The translations under genes were made by a program, and so were the position numbers. From Chloroflexota bacterium (GTDB taxonomy: Bacteria; Chloroflexota; Anaerolineae; Aggregatilineales; Phototrophicaceae), in contig JAPOXG010000130.1 of the NCBI GenBank assembly GCA_026707225.1, positions 27,027-91,026 of the forward strand: DNA of 64,000 nt, in the 5' to 3' direction. Numbering within the stretch: the first letter of the stretch is position 1; every line of letters starts with the position of its first letter. The notes under the pieces were generated by a model, which was not told where the DNA came from, made no database searches, and saw nothing but the letters and a program-made list of their open reading frames with translations. This document shows positions 26,540 to 34,798 of this stretch, piece after piece.

Positions 26540-28509
26540 CTGGCCCCGCCCACTTCGATTGTCCCCAACTCGACATAGCTGCTGTCGCCGACCGGCAGGC
26601 GCGCCGATGGATCATTGATGTCGTAGAGCCCGGCGATCAGGCGGTATTCGCCTGCGGTCAAGTTTGCCGGAACAAGCAGACCGTGATTATCGACTATCGA
26701 CTCGCCTGGCGACCAGGCTGTGGTCCTGGATGAGCCGCCGACCGGTTCACTATCGCGCTGGGCGACCAGAACGCCTTCGCTATCCAATAGCTGGAGGAAG
26801 ACTTTGTAGCGCCCGCTCGGCGCTGCAAGCGCGGTCCAGACCAGTTGAACTTGCAGGACATCGCCAGGCGCCAAAGTTGTTGTGCTCAGCGCGACGGCAT
26901 CGAGTGAAATCTCGTCGGCGAAATCACGGGCGAGAACTGTGGGCTCGCTCATGTCCGCCGGGCTGACGTACATAACATGGCGCAGGTCATCGACCCAGCG
27001 ATCATCCACTTCAAAGGCGCCGCGGTTGAGCGTCGTCTCCACGACCAAATTGGGGTCCTGCTGTTCAGCGCCGTAGAAGATGACCTGCAGTCGATCGTGC
27101 GCGGCGATGATGTCCCGCGCCTGGTTGCGGGTCGCTTCGTCATCGCCCTCCAGCGGCAAGGGGTAGACGGGCGCTTCCCCACGGTAATAGTAGCGCAGCA
27201 ACTCTTGCAAGCCGGGCGCGCTGACGATGACGGCGTCGCCGGGGCGCAGATCGCTTTCAATCTGCCTTGCCAGGCCGCGCATGTCATCGCGCTGGAAAGC
27301 GGGATGGTGATAGAGCGGCGCCAACCCGCGAATGAGCGCCAGTAGATAGATCGCCAGAGCCAGGGCGGAAGCCAGCTTGGGGAGGGCGCGGAGGTACGAT
27401 GGACCCTGGCGAATTGGCAGCTGCCATAGGACCCAGACGCCGCCGCCCAGCCACAATGCGCAAGCCAACTGCGCCGGCAGCAAGAAGCGCAGAAAGCCTT
27501 GCCCCAAGCCTACGAAGAGAAAAATGGCGATTGAGATCAGCGCCCAGGCAACTGGCAGCAGCGCGATCCAGCGGTCTCGCTGGCGGCGCGCTGGCGGGAA
27601 CAGCCCCAGCAGCAAGAAGATGCAGGCGACCAGCCACAGATTGCTCGCGCTCAAATCAAATGCGCTGCCAAACGCCAAGTGTTCTATCAGCTCGTGCAGC
27701 ATCTGATCGATTGGAAGGCGCTGCAAGCGATGCGAGCGGCTGCCCAATTGCGCGATGGCCACCGGCAGCCAGGGCAGAAACAGCATCAGCGTCAAGGCAT
27801 GCGCCAGCGGGACTTTGAGCCAGCGCCGCCAAGGCAGAGGCGTCGACTGCCTGGCCGGCCTATCGCGGATGAGCGATGCGCAGCACCCAAGCGTCACCAG
27901 CGCCGCCTGCGTCAGAATCACGAAAGCCTGCGCGAAATGCGTGTAGAGGCCAAGCGCATTGATCAGCCCCAGCGCAATGACTCGTCCCCAACCATTTTTC
28001 TCGCCGGCGCCGGCCTCGCGCTCGCGCAAGATATCAAGCCAGAGCCACATGCTGGACGCGGCGATCGCCGTCAGCATAGCGTACATGCGCGCTTCTTGCG
28101 CATAGTAGATGCTGAAACTGTTGAATGCGACCAGCGCCGCCGCCGCCAGCCCGGCGACCGGATGAAAAAGGCGCGCGCCCAGTCCATAGGCAAAGGCGAT
28201 GCTGATGATGCTGAAGAGCGCCGAGGGCATGCGCAGGGCGAATTCTGATGCGCCGGTTAACTCGCGCCACCAGCCCAACAGCGTGAAGTAAGCCGGGACA
28301 TGCACATTGGTCTGCAAGTGGGATACCAGTTCGGGCAGCGTCCGCGTCGAATGCGCGTAGGCGACGCCCTCGTCATACCAAAGCGACTGCGCGCCGAGGC
28401 GGTGGAAGCGCGCCGCCGCCGCTAACAAGAGGATGATGATCACTAGCGAAATGAACAGCGGGCGTCTCCCATTCCCGCGCCTCAGCGCCGGCCCCGTCTC
28501 GGCGGTCAT
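26536..28509 (-). CDS. Membrane glycosyltransferase, GT39/PMT-like (GT-C fold)
   Basis: A 657-aa integral membrane enzyme. After a first helix (LFISLVIIILLLAAAARF) comes the first outside loop with SLWYDEGVAYA, where the Asp-Glu pair matches the GT-C catalytic acid position. About ten further hydrophobic segments run to residue 400, followed by a soluble C-terminal domain of some 240 residues that should face outwards. The enzyme probably transfers a sugar from a polyprenyl-phosphate donor to protein or glycan. It overlaps the upstream gene by 4 bases (ATGA), so the two are translationally coupled. The donor and acceptor are unknown. The C-terminal domain is longer than in minimal family members. 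Confidence 0.85.
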   Translation of the reverse strand: MTAETGPALRRGNGRRPLFISLVIIILLLAAAARFHRLGAQSLWYDEGVAYAHSTRTLPELVSHLQTNVHVPAYFTLLGWWRELTGASEFALRMPSALFSIISIAFAYGLGARLFHPVAGLAAAALVAFNSFSIYYAQEARMYAMLTAIAASSMWLWLDILREREAGAGEKNGWGRVIALGLINALGLYTHFAQAFVILTQAALVTLGCCASLIRDRPARQSTPLPWRRWLKVPLAHALTLMLFLPWLPVAIAQLGSRSHRLQRLPIDQMLHELIEHLAFGSAFDLSASNLWLVACIFLLLGLFPPARRQRDRWIALLPVAWALISIAIFLFVGLGQGFLRFLLPAQLACALWLGGGVWVLWQLPIRQGPSYLRALPKLASALALAIYLLALIRGLAPLYHHPAFQRDDMRGLARQIESDLRPGDAVIVSAPGLQELLRYYYRGEAPVYPLPLEGDDEATRNQARDIIAAHDRLQVIFYGAEQQDPNLVVETTLNRGAFEVDDRWVDDLRHVMYVSPADMSEPTVLARDFADEISLDAVALSTTTLAPGDVLQVQLVWTALAAPSGRYKVFLQLLDSEGVLVAQRDSEPVGGSSRTTAWSPGESIVDNHGLLVPANLTAGEYRLIAGLYDINDPSARLPVGDSSYVELGTIEVGGAS

Positions 28510-30233
28510 CGCCTGCGCTCTCGCAGCGCCAAAATCACCGTGCCCAGCGCGACCGCCGCCAAGGCGCCGCCCAAAGCCAGCCAGGAGAGCAGTCGGCTCA
28601 AGCTGCGATCATAAACGGCGATTTCATCCACAACGATCGGTCCGGCGCCAAAACTGACGCGCCGCTTCTGCGCCATCCCGGGCGAAAGCTCGAATCGAGT
28701 CGCCCGCCAGGCGGCCTCTATCGCCTCAACGGGACGCCAGCGGATCTCCAGCGCGGTGCCATACGCAGTGAATTGCAGCCCGGCTTCGAATCGCCTGGCA
28801 CGGCCGAAGCGAGCGCTGGCATCGGGTACGGTCGCGCTCTCCCCTTGAATCTGCCAGCTCTCAGCCTGATGCCGGCCGCGATACAGAATCGGCGCCTGAT
28901 TCTTCAAGTACGCTTGCACGCTGTAATAAACCGGCAGCGGCGTAAAGGTCGGTTTCTCAGGTTGGTAATCCGGCTCGACCATGCGGAAGTAGTAGAAAGC
29001 CTGATTTGCTTCAAACGGGTCTTTCCGCGTGAAGAACCAGTACATGACGTTGCCGACCCAGGGCCACTCCTGCTGGATGCGCTGGTAGAATATCGGCATA
29101 TAGCGAGCGGCCTGCTCTTCGCTGACGCTGCCATAGGCGCCGTGGAGGCTGATCTGCTCGGGCGGCAGCTCAGCATCGAGGGTGGCGTTCCAGGCCGCTT
29201 CGCTGAGCCAGATGGGCTTAGAGAAATCGCCATTGCGCACCATGATATCGCGATAATAGCTGTGGCGTGCCACATTGACCGAGGTGGCGCGCAGGCGTCG
29301 ATCGGTGGGTCCGCTGCGCAAGCCATAACCCTGAGCCGAGAGCACATCAAAACAGTCGCCGCCGCCTTGATCATAAAGCGCTTGCAAGAAGACCAGATCG
29401 CTCAGGTCGCGCGTCCCGTCAAGCGCGATGGTCGGGGCGATCGCGCCGCTGATCACCACGATTTCGGGATCGACTTCCTTCAGCGCCCGGTAGCTGCGGC
29501 AGAGCAAGTCGACGTAGCCGGCTGGATCGATGGGATTGTTGCCCCACTCGGGGTAGATGTTCGGCTCGTTCCAGATTTGATAGTGGCTGACGCGCCCTCG
29601 ATAGCGCCGAGCCACGGCTGTCGCGAAATTGACGAAGTCCGCCAAGTCATCGGGGGGCGCGCGGTCGCCGGCGGCGGGATCAGCGCGCGTCCAGGCCGGC
29701 GGATTGCTCAGGCGCGCCATCAGACGCAAGCCATAGGCTTCGGTCAATTCGACGATCTGGTCGTATTTCACCCAGGTATCGATCGTGTCCGGCTGGCCGT
29801 CGCCATCGCGATCAAGCCGGGAATCGGTATAGCGCCCGCGCCCGTCAACCTCGAGGTCTTCCCAGGGGAACTCCTGTCGCAGCCAGACGAAGCCGGCCTC
29901 GCGGATCATGCGCAGCATGGCTTCAATCTTCGGGCGCTCGACTTCCTGCTCCAGAAAGGTATTGATGCCGTAGGGATAGGCGGCTTTGTTGTCGATCGGC
30001 GCCAGCGCTGCGGTCTCCAGCGGGTGACGGATGAGGTTGCCCGCCACCTCGACCATGCCGCGGATTTGCCCGGCGACCGATTCCTCGCCGGTCTGCGTCC
30101 AGATGAATTGCCAAGCCAAGCCGCGGCTGCGCAAGTCCATAGCGAGCGCGATCAGGACGAAGACCACGACAACTGTGATGAGCGCGGCCCGTTTGCGCCG
30201 GGAAACGACTGTACTCGATGAGCTATTCGACAT
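28506..30233 (-). CDS. Membrane-anchored glycoside hydrolase-like protein (GH39-like TIM barrel)
   Basis: A 575-aa protein with a helix near residues 15-35, a TIM-barrel domain, and a second hydrophobic helix at the very C-terminus (LSWLALGGALAAVALG). The barrel shows the clan GH-A pattern: YQIWNEPNIYPEW with the acid/base Glu, and IWLSEAAW with the nucleophile Glu. With both ends in the membrane the barrel faces outwards. The ATG at 30233 has no ribosome site but is preceded by TATAAT with 7 bases between, so the message may be leaderless; an ATG at 30269 is the alternative. It is coupled by a 4-base overlap to the GT39-like gene. Together they suggest synthesis and trimming of a surface polysaccharide or glycoprotein. 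Confidence 0.8.
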   Translation of the reverse strand: MSNSSSSTVVSRRKRAALITVVVVFVLIALAMDLRSRGLAWQFIWTQTGEESVAGQIRGMVEVAGNLIRHPLETAALAPIDNKAAYPYGINTFLEQEVERPKIEAMLRMIREAGFVWLRQEFPWEDLEVDGRGRYTDSRLDRDGDGQPDTIDTWVKYDQIVELTEAYGLRLMARLSNPPAWTRADPAAGDRAPPDDLADFVNFATAVARRYRGRVSHYQIWNEPNIYPEWGNNPIDPAGYVDLLCRSYRALKEVDPEIVVISGAIAPTIALDGTRDLSDLVFLQALYDQGGGDCFDVLSAQGYGLRSGPTDRRLRATSVNVARHSYYRDIMVRNGDFSKPIWLSEAAWNATLDAELPPEQISLHGAYGSVSEEQAARYMPIFYQRIQQEWPWVGNVMYWFFTRKDPFEANQAFYYFRMVEPDYQPEKPTFTPLPVYYSVQAYLKNQAPILYRGRHQAESWQIQGESATVPDASARFGRARRFEAGLQFTAYGTALEIRWRPVEAIEAAWRATRFELSPGMAQKRRVSFGAGPIVVDEIAVYDRSLSRLLSWLALGGALAAVALGTVILALRERRR

Positions 30234-30384
30234 GCGACGAATTATAGCCGCAGCGCCGACGATTGGCATAGCGCAGCATGGCGTCGGCCGCCTGCGCGCG
30301 GCATGCGAGACCTAGAGTCCTGCGCGGACTTTGATTTGCCCGCCGAACTATGGTTTACTTGTGGCAAATAGCCTCGGTGATCGA

Positions 30385-31854
30385 ATGCGTTTCCGATCCT
30401 GCATTGTCGCCCTTTTTCTTCTGCTGCTGCCCTTCGCCACTGGCGCGCAGGGCGCTGTTGAACGCGCTGACTGCATGGAAACGCCCTATGGCTATCTGGC
30501 GCGATGCGGCTATGTCACGCTGCCACAAGATTATGATAATCCTGACGCTGGCCAAGTAGCGATCTATTTCACGCTGATCCAGGGCCGCAGCAGCCAGACG
30601 CTGCCCGATCCCCTCGTTTATCTGGTCGGCGGACCCGGCAGCAGCGGCACGCAGTTGCTGCAGATCTCGTTCAGCAAATACCTCAAATACTTCGCCAATG
30701 AGCGTGAGATCGTCGTGATTGATCAGCGCGGCACCGGGCTATCCAATCCGCCGCTTTATTGCCGCGAGGCACTCTTCCGCCTAAGCGAAATCTTGCAGAG
30801 CCATCACGAAGAACACGCCGAGCTGGTGCTTGAGATCCTGACCGAGTGCCACGAGCGGCTGACCCGCAGCGGCGTCCAATTCAGAACCTACCACAGCGAG
30901 AATATCGCCCGCGACATCGTCCAGGTGCTGCGCGCACTGGGCTATGAGCAATGGAATCTGGTCGGCGTGTCTTACGGCTCGCGTTTGGCGCTGGAAATGA
31001 TGCGCGATTACGCGCCATCCATTCGCAGCGTCATCCTCGATTCGGTGTATCCGCCGCAAGCAGACATCTACCTGGACGCCTACTATCACGGGGAACGCGC
31101 TCTGCAAGCGCTGTTTGCCGCTTGCTCGGCAGCAGAACGCTGCAGCGCGCGCTATCCCGATTTGGAGACTGTATTCCATCGCGTTTACGAGCGCTTGAAT
31201 GAGACGCCGCTGCGGGAGAGTTATGCGCTCCCGCGCTTCAACACGCTTGACATCAAGATCAGCGGCTACCGGCTATATGACTGGATCTTCAGTTGGCTCT
31301 ACGAAATCGATTCGATCCGGCAGATCCCTAAAATGATTTACGATCTCGACCGCGGCTTCGCCGAAAACGCCGCGCGCCTCGGCGTCGCCTTTGAAGCGAG
31401 TATGACCTCGCTCAGCCTGGGCATGCACTATACCGTCCAATGCCAAGAGGAGTACGATTCCGCGCTCAACCGCGATTATTACAGCATGGTGGAAGCCCAT
31501 CCCCATCTCGGCGGCTACCTGCGCTACCCGGTGGAGGGCTTGTCGACCTTGTCGCGCCTTTGCAACATGTGGCGGGCGGAAGCGCGGCCGCTAAGCGTCA
31601 ATGATCCGGTGCTTAGCGATGTGCCCGCCCTGCTGCTCTCGGGCCACTATGACCCGATTACGCCAGCGGTCTATGCGGACATGGCGAGCGAGACGCTTTC
31701 GGTCGCGTACAATTTTGTCCTGCCACATGTCGGGCATGGCGTGCTGCGCTCGGAGCGCTGCGCCGTTGACATCGCGGTGGATTTCATCAATGCGCCCCTG
31801 AGCGAACCCGATAGCAGTTGCATCGCCCGGACGCGCGCCATCGAATTCGACTAA
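30385..31854 (+). CDS. Secreted alpha/beta hydrolase, TAP-like peptidase
   Basis: A 489-aa exported serine hydrolase. The signal peptide is MRFRSCIVALFLLLLPF with cleavage near TGAQG. YLVGGPGSSG is the oxyanion-hole region and VIDQRGTGLS the conserved strand. GVSYGSR holds the nucleophile Ser. The C-terminal TAP-like part has LLLSGHYDPITP with the acidic residue and PHVGHGVL with the His. Homologues are tripeptidyl or prolyl aminopeptidases. GGTGA precedes the ATG at 30385; a TTG at 30331 is unlikely because it would precede the signal peptide by 18 residues. The last seven codons (TRAIEFD) and the following spacer are copied 1092 bases downstream as part of a tandem duplication. Confidence 0.88.
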   Translation: MRFRSCIVALFLLLLPFATGAQGAVERADCMETPYGYLARCGYVTLPQDYDNPDAGQVAIYFTLIQGRSSQTLPDPLVYLVGGPGSSGTQLLQISFSKYLKYFANEREIVVIDQRGTGLSNPPLYCREALFRLSEILQSHHEEHAELVLEILTECHERLTRSGVQFRTYHSENIARDIVQVLRALGYEQWNLVGVSYGSRLALEMMRDYAPSIRSVILDSVYPPQADIYLDAYYHGERALQALFAACSAAERCSARYPDLETVFHRVYERLNETPLRESYALPRFNTLDIKISGYRLYDWIFSWLYEIDSIRQIPKMIYDLDRGFAENAARLGVAFEASMTSLSLGMHYTVQCQEEYDSALNRDYYSMVEAHPHLGGYLRYPVEGLSTLSRLCNMWRAEARPLSVNDPVLSDVPALLLSGHYDPITPAVYADMASETLSVAYNFVLPHVGHGVLRSERCAVDIAVDFINAPLSEPDSSCIARTRAIEFD

Positions 31855-32014
31855 TCGGTCTCAGCCGATATTGGGCAGAATTTGATTTGCGCCTGGCGGT
31901 TCGTTATCATTCGCATACCTTCCGAAAATGTGACAGTGTGTCCACGCCTCATTGCGGCAATAGACTTCGCGTGGGCGGCCTTCGCCCAGCCGGGGGTGAT
32001 TGGGATAGGTGAAA

Positions 32015-32857
32015 ATGAACGACATCGAACAATACGAATTTGATCGACTCGGATACTTCGTCATCCCCAACTTCCTCACCGACGCCGAAGTGAGCAGCCT
32101 CTCCGCCGCCATCGACGCCGCCGAAGAAGACGCGCTGGCGCAGCTGGATCGCCCGCCGGACAAGATCAGCGCACACGGCATTCGCTATCGTCACAATCCC
32201 GAAAAGGGCTACTTCGTCAGCGGCGCGCGCGAAGAAGGCAACACCCTGATCATCGAAGATTTCTATAACGCCGATCCCGCCTTCGATATCTTGATTGATC
32301 ATCCACCGACGATGAAATACATTCGCGCCATCGTCAAGGAACGCCCGACGATCAACAACAGCGAGATTCGCATCCGCTACCCCGGCAACCAGACGGGATC
32401 GCACATGGGCGGACCAGTCAGCCCCAAACATCGCTACACTTATTCGGATCAAGGCATCGACTGCATGATGGTGCGCATGGTCTACTTCGTCCACGATGTG
32501 AACCCGGGCCAGGGCGAGTTCTGCGTCGTGCCCGCCACGCACAAAAGCAACATGGCCTCGCCCTACGAAGGCAGCGACCCCGACAAGGAACCGGGCATGA
32601 TCGGGCTGCCGGTCAAAGCCGGCGACGCCATCTTGTTCACGGAAAACCTGCGCCACGGCGGCTTTACCAATCGATCAAATCAGACGCGCAAAACGCTGCA
32701 TATCGGTTATGGTCCCTTCTGGATGAAATCGCAAAATCACAGCACCATGGACGAAGAGCCCTACGTCTTGCCCAGCACCTTCGCGCGCTGGAACGATGCG
32801 CAGCGTTTGCTTTTCCGCGCCCACCGCACCTTGTTGGACAACCGCGGAAATGATTGA
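32015..32857 (+). CDS. Phytanoyl-CoA dioxygenase-like protein A (HxG variant)
   Basis: A 280-aa Fe(II)/2-oxoglutarate oxygenase fold protein. The ATG at 32015 follows AGGTGA by 2-3 bases; the GTG six bases upstream is less likely. The usual iron triad is H-x-D/E...H. Here the first motif is SHMGG, giving His130 and Gly132, and the distal part is His214 (LRHGG) with Arg225 for 2-oxoglutarate. The core VYFVHDVNPGQGEFCVVPATHK is typical of a PhyH subfamily common in Planctomycetes and related bacteria. The missing acid raises the possibility of a halogenase-like or otherwise altered iron site. It is followed by a remnant of a hydrolase gene that overlaps its stop codon by 8 bases. Confidence 0.88.
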   Translation: MNDIEQYEFDRLGYFVIPNFLTDAEVSSLSAAIDAAEEDALAQLDRPPDKISAHGIRYRHNPEKGYFVSGAREEGNTLIIEDFYNADPAFDILIDHPPTMKYIRAIVKERPTINNSEIRIRYPGNQTGSHMGGPVSPKHRYTYSDQGIDCMMVRMVYFVHDVNPGQGEFCVVPATHKSNMASPYEGSDPDKEPGMIGLPVKAGDAILFTENLRHGGFTNRSNQTRKTLHIGYGPFWMKSQNHSTMDEEPYVLPSTFARWNDAQRLLFRAHRTLLDNRGND

Positions 32858-32942
32858 TATTGAACGACAGGAACTCGCGGGGATCCCTTGCATCACCCTG
32901 CGTGATTCACGCGTCGACGCCGACACGCGCCATCGAGTTTGA
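32850..32942 (+). pseudogene. Remnant of the alpha/beta hydrolase gene, truncated by the tandem duplication
   Basis: The first 19 codons (MIDIERQELAGIPCITLRD) match the intact hydrolase at 33942 in protein and nearly in DNA, then the frame runs into the copied tail of the peptidase gene and stops after 30 codons. It marks the duplication junction. It is still placed to be translated by coupling to dioxygenase A. Confidence 0.85.
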
Positions 32943-33106
32943 GTGAGCGCCCCCGCCGCGAGCGCCCAGTATTTGACTTGAGCGGTCGGGTTCGCTATGT
33001 TTTGGTGAATGCCCGCTGCGCGGATTGCTAGCCTTGAGGCATATTCCGAATTTTAATGGCTCTCAAGCGTTAGCAAAGTGCGGAACCACCGCCAGGGATG
33101 GCAAAA

Positions 33107-33949
33107 ATGAACGATATCGAGAAATACGAATTTGACCGGCTGGGTTACCTTGTCATTCCGAACATGTTGACCGACAAACAGGTGAAGAATCTCTCCGCCG
33201 CGATTGACGCCGCGGAAGAAGACGCGCTGGCGCAAATGGATCGCCCGCCGGACAAGATCAGCGCTTACGGGCTCGAATATCGTCACAATCCCGAAAAGGG
33301 CTACTACGTCAATGGCGCCAAGGGCGAGGGTAATACGCTGCTTATCGATGAGTTTTTTAATATGGATCCGGCTTTCGACATCCTGGTTGATCATGCGCCA
33401 ACTATGGCCTACATCGGGGCGATCGTGCAGGAACGATCGACGATCAACAATTCAGAAATGCGCATTCGTTACCCCGGCAACCAGACGTCTTCACATTGTG
33501 GCGGCCCTGTTGGCTTGAAGCTCCGATATAATTACAACGCGCGTGGAATCAACTGCATGATGGTGCGCATGGTCTACTTCGTACACGATGTGGGACCAGG
33601 CCAAGGCGAATTCTGCGTCGTGCCCGCCACGCACAAAAGCAACATGGCCTCGCCCTACGAAGGCAGCGACCCCGACAAGGAACCGGGCATGATCGGGCTG
33701 CCGGTCAAAGCCGGCGACGCCATCTTGTTCACGGAAAACCTGCGCCACGGCGGCTTTACCAATCGATCAAATCAGACGCGCAAAACGCTGCATATCGGTT
33801 ATGGTCCCTTCTGGATGAAATCGCAAAATCACAGCACCATGGACGAAGAGCCCTACGTCTTGCCCAGCACCTTCGCGCGCTGGAACGATGCGCAGCGTTT
33901 GCTCTTCCGCGCCCACCGCACCTTATTGGACAACCGCGGAAATGATTGA
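33107..33949 (+). CDS. Phytanoyl-CoA dioxygenase-like protein B (HxG variant)
   Basis: A 280-aa paralogue of protein A. The two differ at many positions in residues 1-160 but are identical from FCVVPATHK (residue 169) to the end. The first iron motif is SHCGG, again His-x-Gly, with the shared distal His214 and Arg225. The start is set by comparison with copy A; an ATG 9 bases upstream has no room for a ribosome site. Its stop overlaps the start of the hydrolase gene by 8 bases (ATGATTGA), so the two are probably translated together. The divergent N-terminal half would line the substrate pocket, so A and B may accept different substrates while keeping a shared C-terminal core. Confidence 0.88.
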   Translation: MNDIEKYEFDRLGYLVIPNMLTDKQVKNLSAAIDAAEEDALAQMDRPPDKISAYGLEYRHNPEKGYYVNGAKGEGNTLLIDEFFNMDPAFDILVDHAPTMAYIGAIVQERSTINNSEMRIRYPGNQTSSHCGGPVGLKLRYNYNARGINCMMVRMVYFVHDVGPGQGEFCVVPATHKSNMASPYEGSDPDKEPGMIGLPVKAGDAILFTENLRHGGFTNRSNQTRKTLHIGYGPFWMKSQNHSTMDEEPYVLPSTFARWNDAQRLLFRAHRTLLDNRGND

Positions 33950-34751
33950 TATAGAACGACAGGAACTCGCGGGGATCCCTTGCATTACCCTGCGTGATAC
34001 GCGGGTGGCTGAGGCGCCGGTGATTATCCACTATCATGGCTGGACCGGCGGCAAAGGCGCGCTGGAAACACCCGATCAGAGCCAGGCGCGGCTGGCGTCG
34101 GCCGGCTTTCTGGTGGTGGCGCCGGATTGTTACGAACATGGCGAACGCGCGACCGACGCCTGGTTCCGCGCCCAATTCAACGGCTGGGCATTCATCTGCC
34201 AGGCGATGGACCAAACCAGAAAGGAAGCGGCCGCGCTCTACGAAGCGGTCATGGGATTACCCTACAGTTCGACGCATAATCCGCAGGTGACGGGCGGCTC
34301 CATGGGCGGCTTGATCGCGCAGATGGTCTTCGCCGAGAACAGCGACTTCGCCTCGATGGTATCGGTCGTTGGCCGCTCCAGCTTTTACCAGGCTGACGAA
34401 TGGTGCCGGGAAGCGCAAAGCGGCAGCTGGTGCGATGACTGGTGCGCCGAGTACGCCACCCAATCGCACCCGGAGCGCTTCACCGACCGGCCCCTGCTAT
34501 TCATCGACGGCGCGCTCGATGCCGACTGCCCCGCCGAGACCAACGCGGAGACTGTACGTCTGATCAACGAAGCGGGCGGGCAAGCCGAGCACTTCGTCGA
34601 TCCGGATTTTGGTCACGGCTTCTCGCCGCCGATGCGCGAAAAGTTCGTCGATTGGCTTGTGGAACACGGACAGCCGCCACTCCAAACTTCGACTATGACG
34701 ACCACTGTAGGGGCGACCCTTGGGTCGCCCGCCGAAGCGCAAGATCTGTAG
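33942..34751 (+). CDS. Alpha/beta hydrolase (dienelactone hydrolase/prolyl oligopeptidase-like)
   Basis: A 269-aa serine hydrolase. HYHGWTGGKG is the oxyanion-hole strand, TGGSMGG places the nucleophile at Ser120, LFIDGALDADCP carries the acid and DFGHGFSP the His. No export signal is present. It overlaps dioxygenase B by 8 bases, and a truncated copy follows dioxygenase A, so the ancestral arrangement was peptidase, dioxygenase, hydrolase. The last 15 or so residues (VGATLGSPAEAQDL) come from a GGGCGA-type hairpin repeat that has been absorbed into the reading frame; the folded domain ends near DWLVEHG. It may hydrolyse an ester or lactone produced by the oxygenases. Confidence 0.85.
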   Translation: MIDIERQELAGIPCITLRDTRVAEAPVIIHYHGWTGGKGALETPDQSQARLASAGFLVVAPDCYEHGERATDAWFRAQFNGWAFICQAMDQTRKEAAALYEAVMGLPYSSTHNPQVTGGSMGGLIAQMVFAENSDFASMVSVVGRSSFYQADEWCREAQSGSWCDDWCAEYATQSHPERFTDRPLLFIDGALDADCPAETNAETVRLINEAGGQAEHFVDPDFGHGFSPPMREKFVDWLVEHGQPPLQTSTMTTTVGATLGSPAEAQDL

Positions 34752-34774
34752 GGACTATCTATCAGGTCGCCCGC
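34706..34774 (+). repeat. GGGCGA-type hairpin inside the 3' end of the hydrolase gene, plus a decayed copy
   Basis: TGTAG then GGGCGACCC-tt-GGGTCGCCC at 34711-34730 is a perfect 9-bp stem lying inside the coding frame. At 34747-34774 TGTAGGG...CAGGTCGCCCGC is a decayed second copy after the stop codon. Confidence 0.85.
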
Positions 34775-34798
34775 AAGCATCAGCTGGAGACTATCCCC

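Larger units (their letters stand above)
31833..34016 (+). repeat. Tandem duplication, two units with a constant 1092-bp offset
   Basis: Unit one is about 31833-32924 and unit two about 32925-34016. Each holds the end of the TAP peptidase gene, the spacer, a dioxygenase gene and the first codons of the hydrolase gene. Matching landmarks are all 1092 bases apart: the peptidase stop (31852 and 32944), the dioxygenase ATG (32015 and 33107) and the hydrolase ATG (32850 and 33942). The break lies within about 10 bases of 32920. Bases 32519-32811 are identical to 33611-33903, while the 5' parts are clearly diverged. Confidence 0.9.

Noticed and set aside
28773..30221. Plus-strand frame of 482 codons antisense to the glycosidase-like gene
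   Set aside because: The minus strand shows clear catalytic motifs and a 4-base overlap with its partner. The plus frame has no recognisable domain.
34442..34798. N-terminal extension of dioxygenase C
   Set aside because: It overlaps the hydrolase gene in another frame, is Arg-rich, and lacks a ribosome site.
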